Source of the DNA: Saxidomus purpurata
Lineage: Eukaryota > Mollusca > Bivalvia > Venerida > Veneridae
Assembly (NCBI GenBank): GCA_022818135.1
Contig: JAFMSR010000002.1
Coordinates: forward strand, 48,337,706 to 48,401,705
DNA: 64,000 bases
Direction: 5' to 3'
Part shown: positions 26,259 to 40,766 of the stretch, one piece after another
How the letters are laid out: every line of letters starts with the position of its first letter
How positions within the stretch are numbered: position 1 is the stretch's first letter
The notes under the pieces: generated by a model
The model's input: only the letters and a program-made list of their open reading frames with translations
What the model was told of the DNA's origin: nothing
The model's database searches: none
Translations under genes and position numbers: made by a program

Positions 26259-27232
26259 TCTTGGTAGAGGTCCATCAGGAAATGCTATTTGCCAAATATC
26301 TAAGCTCTAGGCCTTGTGGTTTTGGAGAAGAAAATGTTTTTCCTATTTAATCTTTGTTGAACAATTGACCCCTCCGGTAGGGCATGATTTGAACAACTGG
26401 TAGAGGTCCACTAGACAATGCTACATACTAAATTATTTAAGCTCTAGGCCTTGTGGTTTGGTTTCTCCTATACAAGTCTATGTAAAACAGGTGACCACTC
26501 CCGGCCCCGGCCCCCCAACTCACCCTCGTAGTGGTCAATTTTGACCCCAGAGGTATGATTTGAACAAACTTGGTAGAAGTCCACTAGACAATGTTACACA
26601 CCAAATATCTAAGCCATAGGCTGTGTGGTTTGGGATTTATTTTTCCTATACACGTCTATGTAAAACAAGTGACCCCCTCTGGCAGGGTCAATTTTGACCC
26701 AAGGGGTATGATTTGGCAGAGGTCTACTAGACAATGCCCCACAGCAAATATCTAGGCTCTGGGCCTTGTGGTTTCAGGCAAGACATTTTCTTAAGTTTTG
26801 CATGGAATGGAATTTTTTTAACTTGGTAGAGTTAAGCTCCATGCCAGGAATATCCATACAAAGTTTCATCATAATGGGCCAACTATTTCTTAATGTTTTT
26901 CCTATTTAATTGGTATGGGTCAACTAGGCAACTCTACAAGATTTTTAAAGGTTTTCCTATATACGTCTATGTAAAACAGGCCAATATCTGCTGTTTCAGA
27001 GGAGATAATTATGTCTGAAGCAAAGTGTGGATGGACGAAGGATGAAAAGAATAGACACATAACCAAAATGAAATGAATAACATCAAAGAGAATATACAGT
27101 CACCTATTGTTGCATAAGCCACTTAACCCCACTTTTTGAAATCGGACAGACCAACTGACTGCTGACAGACTGACAGAACAGCACAAATGTTCTTTGATCG
27201 GTTTGGGACAAACAGGCAGAGATTCAATCATG

Positions 27233-27360
27233 TCATTTGAATAAATGTTGATCAGGATCTGGCTGTACTACAGAATATTCAGTTCTATATGACACGGAAT
27301 TATCCCAGCAACTCTGTCTGCATGTATACACCAAAACTGTACCAAACTCTAAGGCAGGTT
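27233..27360 (-). CDS. PDCD2L: PDCD2-like protein, last coding exon
   Basis: Read on the minus strand, an acceptor (polypyrimidine TATCATATTTTTCAG) is followed by 128 nt ending in TGA at 27235-27233. The translation contains EFGTVLVYTCRQSCWD and ends VVQPDPDQHLFK. This is the signature of the C-terminal PDCD2_C domain end, known from PDCD2 and PDCD2L (EFGT-VYTC-SCW, then QPDPD). The exon starts with two bases that complete a codon begun by one G at the end of the exon at 46585, so the two exons join in frame. PDCD2-family proteins are linked to 40S ribosomal protein handling (family knowledge). PDCD2L is preferred to PDCD2 by similarity judged from memory. Confidence 0.85.
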
Positions 27361-27416
27361 CTGAAAAATATGATACAGGTGAACAATTTATTCATGTATT
27401 TTCAAATAAGAGGGCC

Positions 27417-28180
27417 ATGATGGCCATTTATCACTCACCTGTGTACTTCTGCCCTTCAAGCCAATTGTCCAACACCCCATGCAAACATCAAGATAATTAT
27501 GAACTCCTATATTGCTATGTACCCTACTGTAAATGTTAAAAATATGTCGATTAAAATTTTTTTGACCTTGAACCCAGAATTGTGAAATTATTTTGAAAAA
27601 TTGGTTCGATCCTAAATTTCAGCAAATAACTTTATACAGCTTTATCAATATAGTCAAGAAAAACATGTGACACCCAAAGTCAATTTTTGCGAGCTGCTCC
27701 TGACTTCCGAAAACTTCTACAAGCATTTTCACCTAGTCCCCGAGACCCCTACTAGTTAAAAATATTTGTACGTTGCTTGCAAGAGTCAACGATGTTCGTA
27801 TGGACTCCGTGCAATTTTGCAAAATTTCGACTGCAAACATACATGTAGTTTAATGTGACCAGGGTTTTAGTTGAGGACCACTAGTCAGCGCTTCATACAA
27901 AATATTTAAGATCTACCCTTCAGTATTTTTTACAAGAATATTTTTTAAAGTTTCTTCTATATACATATGTTACCCCTGGGGCAAGGCCAATTTAGGCCTC
28001 AGGGTCAAACTTTAAACAAAATTGGTAGAGATCTGCTAAACAATGTTACACACCATAATATCTAAGTAGAATTTTGAAGATTTCCCTTTATAAGTCTTCA
28101 TTTGTAAAACACAAATGCCTCCCCTGATGCAATCAGTAATGTGGAAAAAGTCAAACTATGCAAAAAAAGTTTTAAAATTC
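27417..28180 (+). mobile_element. Family B element, degenerate
   Basis: The 5' palindrome GAGGGCCATGATGGCC and TCACTCACC are followed by about 700 bp of poorly conserved units. The 3' hairpin is lost. Confidence 0.5.
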
Positions 28181-28183
28181 CAA

Positions 28184-28350
28184 GAGGGCCATGATGGCCC
28201 TTTATCCCTCACCTAACTGCAAGTGCACTTGCCTGGTGGGTGTGGTCAATTTTGACCTCAGAGGCATGATTTGAACAAAGAAGGTGGAAGACCACTAGAC
28301 AATGTTACATACCAAATATCTAAGCTCTAGGCCATGTAGTTTTAGAAAAT
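28184..28350 (+). mobile_element. Family B element, 5' fragment
   Basis: GAGGGCCATGATGGCCCTTT followed by one core unit (AAATATCTAAGCTCTAGGCC), then unrelated sequence. Confidence 0.55.
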
Positions 28351-30152
28351 CAAACAAGGCGTCCTCTGCAAAATTGGGCACAAGGGGATTTTTCTTACAG
28401 ACAATGAGTGATACTTCACTAACAGTACTTGATTTCGGTTTCTATCCGTTTATTTTAATCACAGACCTGCAGTTCATTGAAAACACTTCATGTTGCTGTT
28501 GTTTTATATTTTTTCAAAAACATGGTTTTGCTTGAGACTTATTGACGAAGTAAAATACAGTGCTTTTAAATTGTATATAACCAGCTTTGTTTGAGAGACA
28601 TCCTTCAGGAATACGTGACACCACCTACTCATCTGTTATTTCATGAACTTTTCATGAAACCTAAAATTTAAGTGAGGGACATATGCTAACATCATACAAC
28701 ATATAATACAGGTCATTATTTTCATAATGATGTCCGCCCCCGTGGTCTAGTGATTACCCAGCACTTTAAGCTGCTTGCTCTCAGATTTTTGTAAGAAAAA
28801 TAATGTTCTTCAAACTGTATACAATAACATATTTTAGAGCATATAGTCATATAAAAAGGTTCCAGTATACATTCCAGTCAATTATATCTGTAGATTTGAA
28901 ATAATACGTTACCAATGATAAAGCATTGCAAACACTTTTGAAATTCTAGCATAAACATATAGTGAAGTGACTGACCTATATATACACATGGAATTGCAAC
29001 TCTTGTATTTTCCTATACAAGCCCAAACTTTTTGTCGCAGACTGCGAGACTCAATGCGAGATTTTAGCATCGGTGGACAATATCCGTTAAAAATACATGT
29101 ACTTTTTAAGTGGACGTTTAACTCCTACAACAACAATATCCTATCAGAAATCATAAAAGAAAGCATACACATATTATAACTTAACCTTAAATTCAGTGGA
29201 TTTTTAAAAAAAAATATCACATTAAAAAAACTAGAAGAAAATTAACAGAATCCAGTCATATTTTTGTTGATTTTTCTCAACCGCACCACATCGGCAGTCC
29301 GCGCCCTACAGTTTGATTTCATCCCATTTTGTGTTGGTAAGGGGAGATAGCAACCCTTGTTAGTAGTCTATTAGCCTTACACTTTAATTTACTTTAAGAA
29401 ATCCTTTGAAAAGCTAAATGTTAAACCCAGGCTTAATATTGGAGCCTATAATACTTTGAACTTAAGTAAGCTACACAAAAATATTTTGTGTTCTCTTACC
29501 ATTTTTTATCGGTTTGCACCATTCAAATTTTACGAATGGAAGCGTTGTGAATGAAATACGATCGTTTTGATCACGTGAATGCCGATCTAAAGATAAACTG
29601 CATATTGATAACTTGTTTATGTTGTAGCCGTTCTGGTGAGAATGGAGCGTCCCAAGTCGACCCCGTGGGTATAAAATCTATAACCAGAATAATGCAAGTG
29701 CAGCCAAAGCTACACTGGGAGTTACATGGGTATTTACTTGAATTCTTGGGACAAGGTCACTTATCGGGGTGGCTGCAACCCCTAGGTTCGTACTCTGGGT
29801 GTTTCTAACTTTCGTACATTTCCGGGATTAATAACTACCCAGCTGAATCACAGTTTTCTGATATTTATTGCAGATAACTAATGTTCATTTAATATGAAAC
29901 AATAGCATACAACCTAGGATTTATCAGTGTACAATCCTATCTAATTAAAGGGTTCCTCACCTATGGGAACCTTATCTGTGTATTCTCAAAATAATGTTAC
30001 GAACTGTTAAAATAAGCAAGAACGGTTCCAAAACTGCCGCCTATTCCAACGAACACGTACTTATTTGACATAGGGTCAGTTTGCTGACTTTGACTAGAAA
30101 TAATGTGAATTTATATATGATTATTTGAATTACCAAACAATTATTTAAACAA
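28351..30152. other. Intron sequence, mostly unrecognised; SINE head fragment
   Basis: At 28733-28790 a partial tRNA-like head (CCGTGGTCTAGTGATTA) marks a broken SINE. The remaining 1.7 kb has short frames with no recognised product (for example 29551-29808) and no transposon ends. Confidence 0.4.
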
Positions 30153-31290
30153 GAGGGCCAAGATGGCCCTATATCGCTCACCTTGGTACATGCCTGGTGG
30201 AAGATCACTAGATAATGTTATATACAATAGGTTTTCCTATATACACCTTTGTAAAACAAGTGACCCCCCCTACCCCCCCACGGGCAAGGTCAATTTTGAC
30301 CCCAGGGCCATGATTTGAAAAAACTTTGATCTACTAGGCAATGCTACATGCCAAATATCTAAGCTCCAGGCCTTGTGGTTTTAGAGAAGAAGATTTTTAA
30401 AGTTTTTCCTATATAAGCCTATGTAAAACTTAGTGACCCCCCATGTGGGGTCAATTTTGATCCAGGGGTCATAATTTGAACAATCTTGGTAGAGGTCCAC
30501 TAGCCAATGCTACATGCAAAATATCTAAGCTCTAGGCCTTGTGGTTTCAGAGAAGAAGATTTTTAAATTTTTCCTATTATTGCCTATGCAAATGACCCGG
30601 TCAATTTTGACCCGGGGGTCATAATTTGAACAATCTTGTTAGAGGTCCACCAGACAATGCTACATGCCAAATATCTAAGCTCTAGGCCTTGTGGTTTCAG
30701 AGAAGAAGATTTTTAAAGTTTTTCCTATTTGTTGCCATAGCAACCAGAGTTCTGCATGGAATGGAATTCTTTGAACAATTTTGGTACAGCTTCATGCAAG
30801 GAACATTCCTGCATAGTTTTATCAACATTGGCCTAGTGGTTTCAGAGATGTTTAAGTTTTCCCTATAAGCCTATGTGAAATCAAGTCAAGTTTTTCCTTT
30901 ATAAAGCCTATGCAAAACTAAGTGACCACCAGTGCGGGGTCAGTTTTGACCCGGGGGTCATAATTTGAACAATCTTGGTAGAGGTCCACTAGACAATGCT
31001 ACATGCCAAATATCTTAGCTCTAGGCCTTGTGGTTTCAGAGAAGAAGATTTTTTAAGTTTTTCCTATTTGTTGCCATAGCAACCAGAGTTCTGCATGGAA
31101 TGGAATTCTTTGAACAACTTTGATAGAGCTTCATGCAAGGAACATCCCTGCAAAGTTTCATCAACATTGGCCCAGTGGTTTCAGAGGAGATGTCGTTTGA
31201 AGGAAATGGTGGACGGACGGACGTACGACGTACGCCGGACGGAATGCGATCCTAATAGCTCACTCTGGCACTTTGTGCCAGGTGAGCTAA
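30153..31290 (+). mobile_element. Family B element, complete reference copy
   Basis: The 5' palindrome GAGGGCCAAGATGGCCCT is followed by six units with GGTCAATTTTGACCC and AAGCTCTAGGCCTTGTGG, two copies of TTGTTGCCATAGCAACCAGA, a short GGAC tract, and the hairpin CTCACTCTGGCAC-TTT-GTGCCAGGTGAG followed by AAAA. This copy gives the uninterrupted order used to recognise insertions in the others. Confidence 0.7.
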
Positions 31291-31924
31291 AAACCAAGAG
31301 GGAAAACACTGCAAATATGCTGTTTAAAATGAAGTGGCTAGCTGCAGCACAACACAATATATAAATATGAAAATATTCAAAACGAAACCATATGACAAAA
31401 ATTTAATAGCCTATACCTAACACATGGATTATTACAAAACTTTGTGGGGGTGACTTTGAACTTAATCAGTTATAATCGAAATTGAACACACTTTCAATGA
31501 TAAAATCACATGGAAATTATTATATAAATTTATGAAAACTGGCTCGATAGTTTTGTTATTATTCAGAAATTCCGTTTCTTATTTTTTTATAGCGAAAACT
31601 ATGTAAAGTTTATCCCTAAGAAAATGGAATGCTCAACGTGAACGGTCCATTTATTTTATCGACTCATGAAATTTACTAATCAATAATGAAAGTAGAAAAA
31701 CAATTCATTTTTGGAAACATTTTGGAATCAAAAGGAGGCAACAAAATACTTAATCAGTTCCATGATTATGCACAGCAATGGAAACCTGGTTGAAAAATAA
31801 GTAAATCACGTACAAATTTTTCATTTTTTTTACGTTTTTCTAATTTTTAGGGAGGGGGGTGGGGTCGACGATGTACCCACGGCTTGTCCAGACTGATTGA
31901 GATTTCAAAATTTCCTGATTTCTG
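31291..31924. other. Intron sequence, nothing recognised
   Basis: AT-rich, no frames and no repeat ends. Confidence 0.4.
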
Positions 31925-32150
31925 ATGTCCATGTGTTACCTTGACCATTAAAATAGGGATGTTGGTATTACACGCGGCACGTCGTATTGATGTGCTGAAC
32001 ATTTGTGCCAAGTTAACTTAAAATCCTTCAATGTATGACAAGGTTACAGACACAAAAATATGTAAGGATGGACAGACAGACGGACAGATGGACTGATGGA
32101 TGTATGGACAGACATCTCCACCAAATACAATATATGGGGGGGAGACATAA
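31925..32150 (+). mobile_element. Family C fragment, 3' part
   Basis: One unit (TTACCTTGACCATTAAAATA, AAAATCCTTCAATGTATGAC) is followed by a GGACAGAC tract and a decayed 3' end (ATGGGGGGGAGACATAA). Confidence 0.5.
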
Positions 32151-32211
32151 CTTAACGGCAGTGTTAATCAAAAATATTTTATGGCAAACCTTCAAAGTAT
32201 TCCCCCTTTAC

Positions 32212-32552
32212 CTAAACAAATTTTTCAAACTGTTTTACCCAGTCGTGAAATGTGGCTAGATAGTCTTTTTTTGGTATCTGTTGTAGACACTGGTATATAG
32301 CACTGCCAAGAGAACTTCTGGACTTATATTTCTTCCCAGAAAGCAATTTCTTAAGCCCTGGGGAAAAAAAAGTCTCATGGACTCCGATGAGTAAGGGGGA
32401 TGGTTTACAACATGCACATTTTCAGATGCCTGTGAGAGGAGGCATTGTCATGAATCTGATGGTACCTGGCCATCATTGAATTTCGCTTGGGCGCTTCTTA
32501 TTGTAAAACTTCTTAACTTTCTGCAGCACAGAGTTCTTATCAAAGTGTCTAG
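32212..32552 (-). pseudogene. Mariner-like transposase remnant, frameshifted
   Basis: On the minus strand one frame gives VLQKVKKFYNKKRPS, another gives HDNASSH (an HDNA-type catalytic motif), and a third gives LKKLLSGKKYKSRSSLGSAI then WVKQFEKFV and a stop at 32214-32212. This order (KKFY-KRP, HDNAxxH, FF-P-LKK-L-GKK) is that of the C-terminal half of Tc1/mariner (IS630) transposases of DD34D type. At least two frame breaks are present, so it is dead. No terminal repeats were identified. Confidence 0.65.
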
Positions 32553-33109
32553 TTTAGTGACTGCATGACCATAATTATGGACAAGAGCCATGTTAGACGT
32601 GGCTATCCCCCCGCCAAGAGCTCTTTCTATGACAAGAACAAGAGCTGTCCCTCACAAGTGACGAATGCCCCCGAAAGTGGTGTCTCACAGTATGTGTCCT
32701 CTCCATGTGCTCAATAAATGTGCTAAGTAAATGTCTCACAGTATGTGTCCTCTCCATGTGCTCAATAAATGTGCTAAGTAAATTTAAAATCCTTCCATGC
32801 ATGACAGAGTTACAATGCATACAGTATTCCATTACTTTAAACACTAAGTGTGACCTTGTCCTTTGAGGTAGGAACATGGTTCTTGCACGCAACACATAGG
32901 CTTGATATGCTGAACATTTGTGCCAAGTTATTTTAAAATCCTTCCTTGCATGACAAAGTTACAGTCCGGACCCGAATGTATGCATGTACAATGTATACAG
33001 GATTCCATCACCTTCAAACTCTAAGTGTGACCTTCGAAGTAGGGATGTGGGTCTTGCACACAACACATTGTCTTGATGTGCTGAAAATTTGTGCCAAGTT
33101 AAAATCCTT

Positions 33110-34782
<1,673 letters not shown>

Positions 34783-35320
34783 AAAATCCTTCAATGCATG
34801 ACAAAGTTACAGTCCGGACATGAATGTGCATTATATGCAAGAATCCATTACCTTCGGGGGCATAAAAAGTAATAAAGGTAGAGATGGCCCTTTATCGCTC
34901 ACCTGGCTACCACTGGATATAATTCAAGGTCAACAATGGTGTTGCAGAAAGGGTAAAAATTGACCTGGGTTCCTGATTTGAACAATCTACGTAGTGGTCC
35001 ACTACACAATGCTTAATTTGAAATACCAGGCTAGGAAGATTTTTAAAGTTTTCCCTATAATTAAGTCTCTATGGGAACTAATTGTGACCCCCCCACCACG
35101 CCTTCTCAGAGAAATTGATAACTGAAGACTACTTCTGTAGCAATTCAAAGATTACAAATGAGTTTAATGATGGTGCATTTTGAAACATTACAAAGGCATT
35201 ATCAATAATAGCTTACCCTGCAAAATATAATGTTGAATAGAATAAGTTGCAAACAAACTATATACAAAATTCTTAAACCAGTCAGAAAGCAATTCCACTG
35301 TATGATGCCTGGAGTGTACT

Positions 35321-35580
35321 TCAAAATCCCCTTGGTCATAATCCCCTTGGTCCAAAAATGGCATAGTAGTCATAATCCCCTTAATGAATTTTACAAGTGG
35401 AAAAGCATATATTGAATAAAAAAAATTACTGAATGTTTTATTTGTCTCTAGTTTAACTTTACTATAGCGAATGATTGAAAAAAATTAAAATTATTGAAAT
35501 TAAAATGTAAAATCCATCAAGGGGATTATGACTACTATGCCATTTTTGGACCAAGGGGATTATGACCAAGGGGATTTTGA
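35321..35580. mobile_element. Small fold-back MITE
   Basis: The ends TCAAAATCCCCTTGG and CCAAGGGGATTTTGA begin inverted arms of about 65 bp (35321-35382, 35518-35580) that carry AAGGGGATTATGAC twice each. The 135-bp loop is AT-rich. The flanking bases do not give a clear duplication. Confidence 0.65.
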
Positions 35581-38008
35581 GTGTCTCCCTGATGCCTGTT
35601 CTGAGAAAGATTGTGGAAAACCATGTTGCTATTTATAGCATTATGTAAGCATCATTCTGCAAGGCAATATATTTTTAATTTTTTAGTACATTTGTACTGT
35701 TATGAAATAGCTTGTGTCAATGCTATTTTTAGACAAATCTTAAGTATTAACTTGGTTTCTGTGGGTCTAAATTTGAACAATCTTGGAAGAGTTCCACTAG
35801 GCAATGCTACATGCTCTAAGCCTTGTGGTTTCAGAAATAAAGATTTAAAACTTTTTCCTATATACCGTATTTCCCCGCCTATAAGGCAATCCGCTTTTAA
35901 GACGACCCCCCTACTTTGCCGTGGAAATTTTAATAGACTGGTTTATAAGACAGGGCAATTTCTTAAGTGAAACCCAGTTACTTTATTTTCTTAAAGTTCG
36001 GATGATTTCTAAGCTTATTTATTCATTTTTTAAATCGCCGATTTTTTTTAGTATTATAAACCAATCTGTGTATTGTCAATTCGGATATTGATTTTTGGTG
36101 ACACTTTGAGAAGATAATTGCGTAAATACATGTCATCGACTGATTAATCAATTTATGAAAACATCTGACAGCTTGTATATATAATTATTAAGTGTGCCGA
36201 GGATCCCCCAAAGTAGTGACAATTACGTCGAAGTTTAAAGAAAAAAAAGGAGCGAGATGGCAATTAAGTCAGTTAAAAATTATTTTTTCATTCCCATTGT
36301 TACAATTTCTTGGAGTTATCACAAAATGTTTGCAAACAAGAGCTGTCCCTCACAAGTGACGAATGCCCCCGAAAGAGGTGCCTCACAGTCTGTGTCCTCT
36401 CCATGTGCTCAATAAATGTGCTATGTAATTTTAAAATCCTTCCATGCATGACAGAGTAATCATGCATACAGTATTCCATTACTTTAAACACTAAGTGTGA
36501 CCTTGACCTTTGAGGTAGGGACTTGGGTCTTGCACACGACACATCCGCTTGATGTGCTAGACATTTGTGCCAAGTTATTTTAAAATCCTTCAAAGCATAA
36601 TAAAGTTATAGTCCGGACACAAATGTATGCATATATACAGGATTCCATTACCTATAAACTCTAAGTGTGACCTTGACCTTTGTGGTAGGGATGTGGGTCT
36701 TGCACGCGACACGTCGTCTTGATGTGCTAGACATGTGTGCCATATTATTTTAAAATCCTTCAAGGCATGACAAAGTTACAGTCCGGACACGAATGTGTGC
36801 ATATATGCATATATAGAGGAATCCATTACCTTCAAACTCTAAGTGTGACCTTGACCTTTGAGCTAGGGACGTGGGTCTTGCACGCGACACGTCGTCTTGA
36901 TGTGCTAGACATTTGTGCCAAGTTATTTTAAAATCCTTCAATGCATGACAAAGTTACAGTCCGGACACGAATGTGTGCATATATGCATATATAGAGGAAT
37001 CCATTACCTTCAAAATCTAAGTATGACCTTGACCTTTGAGCTAGGGACATGGGTCTTGCACGCGACACGTCGTCTTGATGTGCTAGACATGTGTGCCTAG
37101 TTATTTTAAAATCCTTCAATGCATGACAAAGTTACAGTCCGGACACGAATGTGTGCATATATAGAGGATTCCATAACCTTCATACTCCAAGTGTGACCTT
37201 CACCTTTGAGGTAGGGATGTGGGTCTTGCACGCGACACGTCGTCTTGATGTGCTAGACATGTCGTCCCTTCAGTGCAACAAGGTTGTAACTCCATTTTTC
37301 ATTTTTTTTCAAGAGAGGCAAAAAACTTCCCTTTTTTGTCAAGCAATACCAAAAATGATCTTGTTTCTGATATTCATTTCTTGAATGAACAAGAAATCAA
37401 CTGGTTGATCAAATTTTATACAATTATTTATCATATAAGAGATTTTGTGAATTTCGTGAGTTACAACCATGTTGCGTTGAAAAGAACACAAATTTAGATA
37501 TTTGTTTGGTGCAACAAGGTTATAACTCATTACATTATTATAAAATATTGAATTATGTGCATAATATATATACACTGATTTACAGTATTTGTATAACTTG
37601 TTATTATTACAACACATGATCATAATTATTTTACCATAATTACCATATACTTTCCAATAAATGCCTTTAGTCTATTAGACGCCCTTTAACATTTTCTAAC
37701 AATGACCAGAAATCTAGAACTGAAATTTTATAAAACAAAAGCCTGCTCTGCTGTATTTTTACACATGAATATCATTGTTTTTAAAACAACAAGTCTATCT
37801 GTTCAAGAAAATAATGTGTTTTCCCCTGATTTATAAGACATGTGACCTTCCTTACAAGTGAGAGACCAGCATTGAAAAAATAATATTAAAAAAAAACATT
37901 TCAGTACTAACTGCCTGTACATAACACTATTATGGCTTACCATGGTGTAGAAGCACATGATATATTGGGATTATATTTTATCTACAAGTGTTACAAGGTC
38001 AACATATT

Positions 38009-38705
38009 TTTAGCTCACCTGGCACAAAGTGCCAGAGTGAGCTATTAGGATCGCATTCGTCCGGCGTCCGTCCGTCCGTCCACCATTTCCTTCAAACGAC
38101 ATCTCCTCTGAAACCACTGGGCCAATGTTGATGAAACTTTGTAGGGATGTTCCTTGCATGAAGCTCTATCAAAGGTTTTCAAAGAATGCCATTCCATGCA
38201 GAACTCTGGTTACTATGGCAACAAATAGGAAAAACTTAAAAAATCTTCTTCTCTGAAACCACAAGGCCTAGAGCTTAGATATTTATCATGTGACATTGTC
38301 TAGTGGACCTCTACCAAGATTGTTCAAATTATGACACCTGGGTCAAAACTGACCCCGCCCAGGGGGTCACTTGGTTTTACATAGGCTTATATAGGAAAAA
38401 CTTTATAAATCTTTTTCTCTGAAACGACAAGACCTAGAGATTAGATATCTGGCATGTAGAAATGGTCTAGTCACAGGACCTCTACCAAGATAGTTCAAAT
38501 CATACCCCTAGAGTCAATATTGGCCCCGCCCAGGGGGTCACTTGTTTTACAAAGAAGTATATAGGAAAACCTATTTGGTATGTAACATTGTCTTGTGGTC
38601 TTCCACCTACTTTGTTCAAATCATGCCTTTGTTCAAAATTGACCACACCCATCAGGCAAGTGGACTTGTATTCAGGTGAGAGATACAGGGCTATCATGGC
38701 ACTCT
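38009..38705 (-). mobile_element. Family B element, minus orientation, layer 5
   Basis: Its 3' hairpin is at low coordinates (AGCTCACCTGGCAC-AAA-GTGCCAGAGTGAGCT). Core units are reversed (CACAAGGCCTAGAGCTTAGA), and a worn 5' end (GCTATCATGGCACTCTTGTT) lies near 38705. Confidence 0.65.
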
Positions 38706-38917
38706 TGTTTCAATGAAATATTGATATTTTCATTTTGTGGAACAAACTAACTGACTGACTATCCCCTACTTAAAGTGATCTGTTTTGTATTCAAAATGAT
38801 TTGGATTGTTTGTGTTTACTTTTTTTCATAGAATTTCAATACAACTTTCTACAATGTAGCCCTTTTTTGGCCTAGACAGAAGAATAGTTGCATTCTTAGA
38901 TGGAATATATTGTTTTT

Positions 38918-39704
38918 TAGCTCACTTTAAAGTGCCAGGTTGAGCTATTATGATCACTCATCGTCCGGCGTCCGTCTGTTCACTTTTTCCTTAAAAGAAC
39001 ATCTCTGAAACCACACAGCCAATGTTGATGAAACTTGGCAGGGATGTTCCTTGCATGAAGCTCTATCAAACTTGGTCAAATAATTTAATTTGATGCAGAA
39101 CGCTGGTTTCCATTGCAACAGAAAGGAAAAACTTCTTGACTTCTCAAAATCTTCTCAAAAACTAAGGCCCAGGATTAGCTACTAATTGACATGCAGCATT
39201 GTCTAGTGGACCTCTACCAAGATTGTTCAAATTATGACCCCCGGCTCAAAATTGACCCATACCGTTGGGATCACTTGATTTTACATACATTTGTAGGCTT
39301 ATTTATAAGAAAATCTTCCAAAATGTTCTTCTCTGAAACCACAAGACCTAGAGCTAAGATATTTAGCAATTGTAGCATTGCCTAGTGGACCTCTACCAAG
39401 ATTGTTCAAATTATGACCCCTGGCTCAAAATTGACCCCACATGGGGGTCTCTTGATTTTACATAAGCTTCATTATATAGGAAAAACTTTAAAAATCTTCT
39501 TCTCTGAAACCACTAGGTCTAGAGCTAAGATATTTAGCATGTAGCATTGCCTAGTAGACCTCTACCAAGATTGTTCAAATTATGACCCCAGATCAAAACT
39601 GGCCCCGCCCAAGGATGACTTGACTTACATAGGCTAGTGGAAAAAGTTTAAAAACCTTCTTCTCTGAAGCCAGGTGAGCAATATTTGGCCATCTTGGCCC
39701 TCTC
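38918..39704 (-). mobile_element. Family B element, minus orientation, second copy
   Basis: The 3' hairpin AGCTCACTTTAAAGTGCCAGG is at 38918. Four reversed units follow, and the 5' end (GGCCATCTTGGCCCTCTCGTT) is at 39704. It abuts a family D element. Confidence 0.65.
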
Positions 39705-39706
39705 GT

Positions 39707-40506
39707 TTAGCTCTTCTTGACTTGTGTCATGGTGCTCTTTCGGTCTGTCTGTAAACTTTTCCTTGACAACACTCTACAGGCCACAATGTGTTTTTGACTG
39801 TCAGGAAATAGAAGGGTGTCTTCAATCAATCTGTACATAATCTGTTTAGAAAATGAGTCATGCTGTGCAAAAACCAACTGTGCTACAGCAGATTAATGTG
39901 AAACCTAGATAACCAATGGATTTTCATTCTACAGGTTCCATTGTCCAATGGATTTTCACAAAACTTGCTCAGAAGGTTGCCTACACGTTATGTGAAAACA
40001 ACCATCCTGCAGCAGATTATTGTAAAACCTTGATAACACTGCAGGTCACATTTTCCAATGGATTTTCATAAAGCTTGCTCAGAAGGTTCCCTCCAACCTG
40101 TAGATGATCTTTATAGAAATTAAGTCACACTTTGGGAAAACCAATGTGCTACAGCCAATCATTCTAAAACCTTGATAACACTAAAGGTCATATTTTTCAA
40201 AATCTTTTCACAAAACTTAGGCCTAAAAAAAAATATGTTTGTTTCAGGTTTCATGCCCCCCAAAAATAGGGTAGGTAGGTAGGGAAATTTTTTTTTTGAA
40301 ATTTTTTTTATTCTGAAACAAACCCAATTCAACATAGATTTTAATGAATTTATGCTAAAAAATATTAACACGCAAAAAATGTTCTAGGGTCGGGGCAAAA
40401 AAATAGGGTAGGTCGGGAAACCTGAAACAAACATATTTTTTTTTACGCCTTACTAGGAACAATCCACTCAGTCCAGTAGAGCGATACTGGCCCCGAAGGG
40501 CCTCTT
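39707..40506 (-). mobile_element. Family D tandem-core element with a Harbinger-like MITE inside
   Basis: The 5' end on the minus strand is GAGGCCCTTCGGGGCC (palindromic, at 40506). Units of about 140 bp carry CCAATGGATTTTCA and AAACTTGCTCAGAAGGTT. The 3' end at 39707 reads (minus) AGAAGAGCTAA. It has the same plan as families B and E with different sequence. Confidence 0.55.
40220..40449. mobile_element. PIF/Harbinger-like MITE
   Basis: The ends GGCCTAAAAAAAAATATG and CATATTTTTTTTTACGCC are inverted copies and continue as GTTTGTTTCAGGTTTC / GAAACCTGAAACAAAC. Both flanks are TTA (40217-40219, 40450-40452). A 3-bp TWA duplication with GGCC/GGCG ends is typical of PIF/Harbinger. It is 230 bp and non-coding. 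Confidence 0.75.
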
Positions 40507-40766
40507 GTTCTTGTTATCTTTTGTAGCATGTTCATTTAATGAGTGAAAATAACCCTGTTTACTCTGGGTATGCCCCTTTTCAAGGTATTTATGTGTGATT
40601 GAATTTATATTGAATTTTGAAGGTAAAAAGGTAGCATGGTCACATGCATTCTCTTTTTGCTTTGCACAGTACAGATATTACTCTGAAAGATAAAACCTTT
40701 TTACCTTTCTGGCTTATTGTTTTGATGAAACAGGCCCCCTTCTACCAGCAATACACTCATGCCATA

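Larger units (their letters stand above)
24946..27070 (+). mobile_element. Family B element carrying a family C insertion
   Basis: B core at 24946-25169 ends in ATAATTTGAACAA. A complete C element follows. B resumes at 26259 with TCTTGGTAGAGGTCC, exactly restoring the B consensus. The right part has further degenerate units up to about 27030. The insertion left no target duplication beyond the A run. Confidence 0.65.

Noticed and set aside
29551..29808. 85-codon plus-strand frame
   Set aside because: No recognisable domain, no splice or promoter context, and located in intronic sequence of the PDCD2-like gene.
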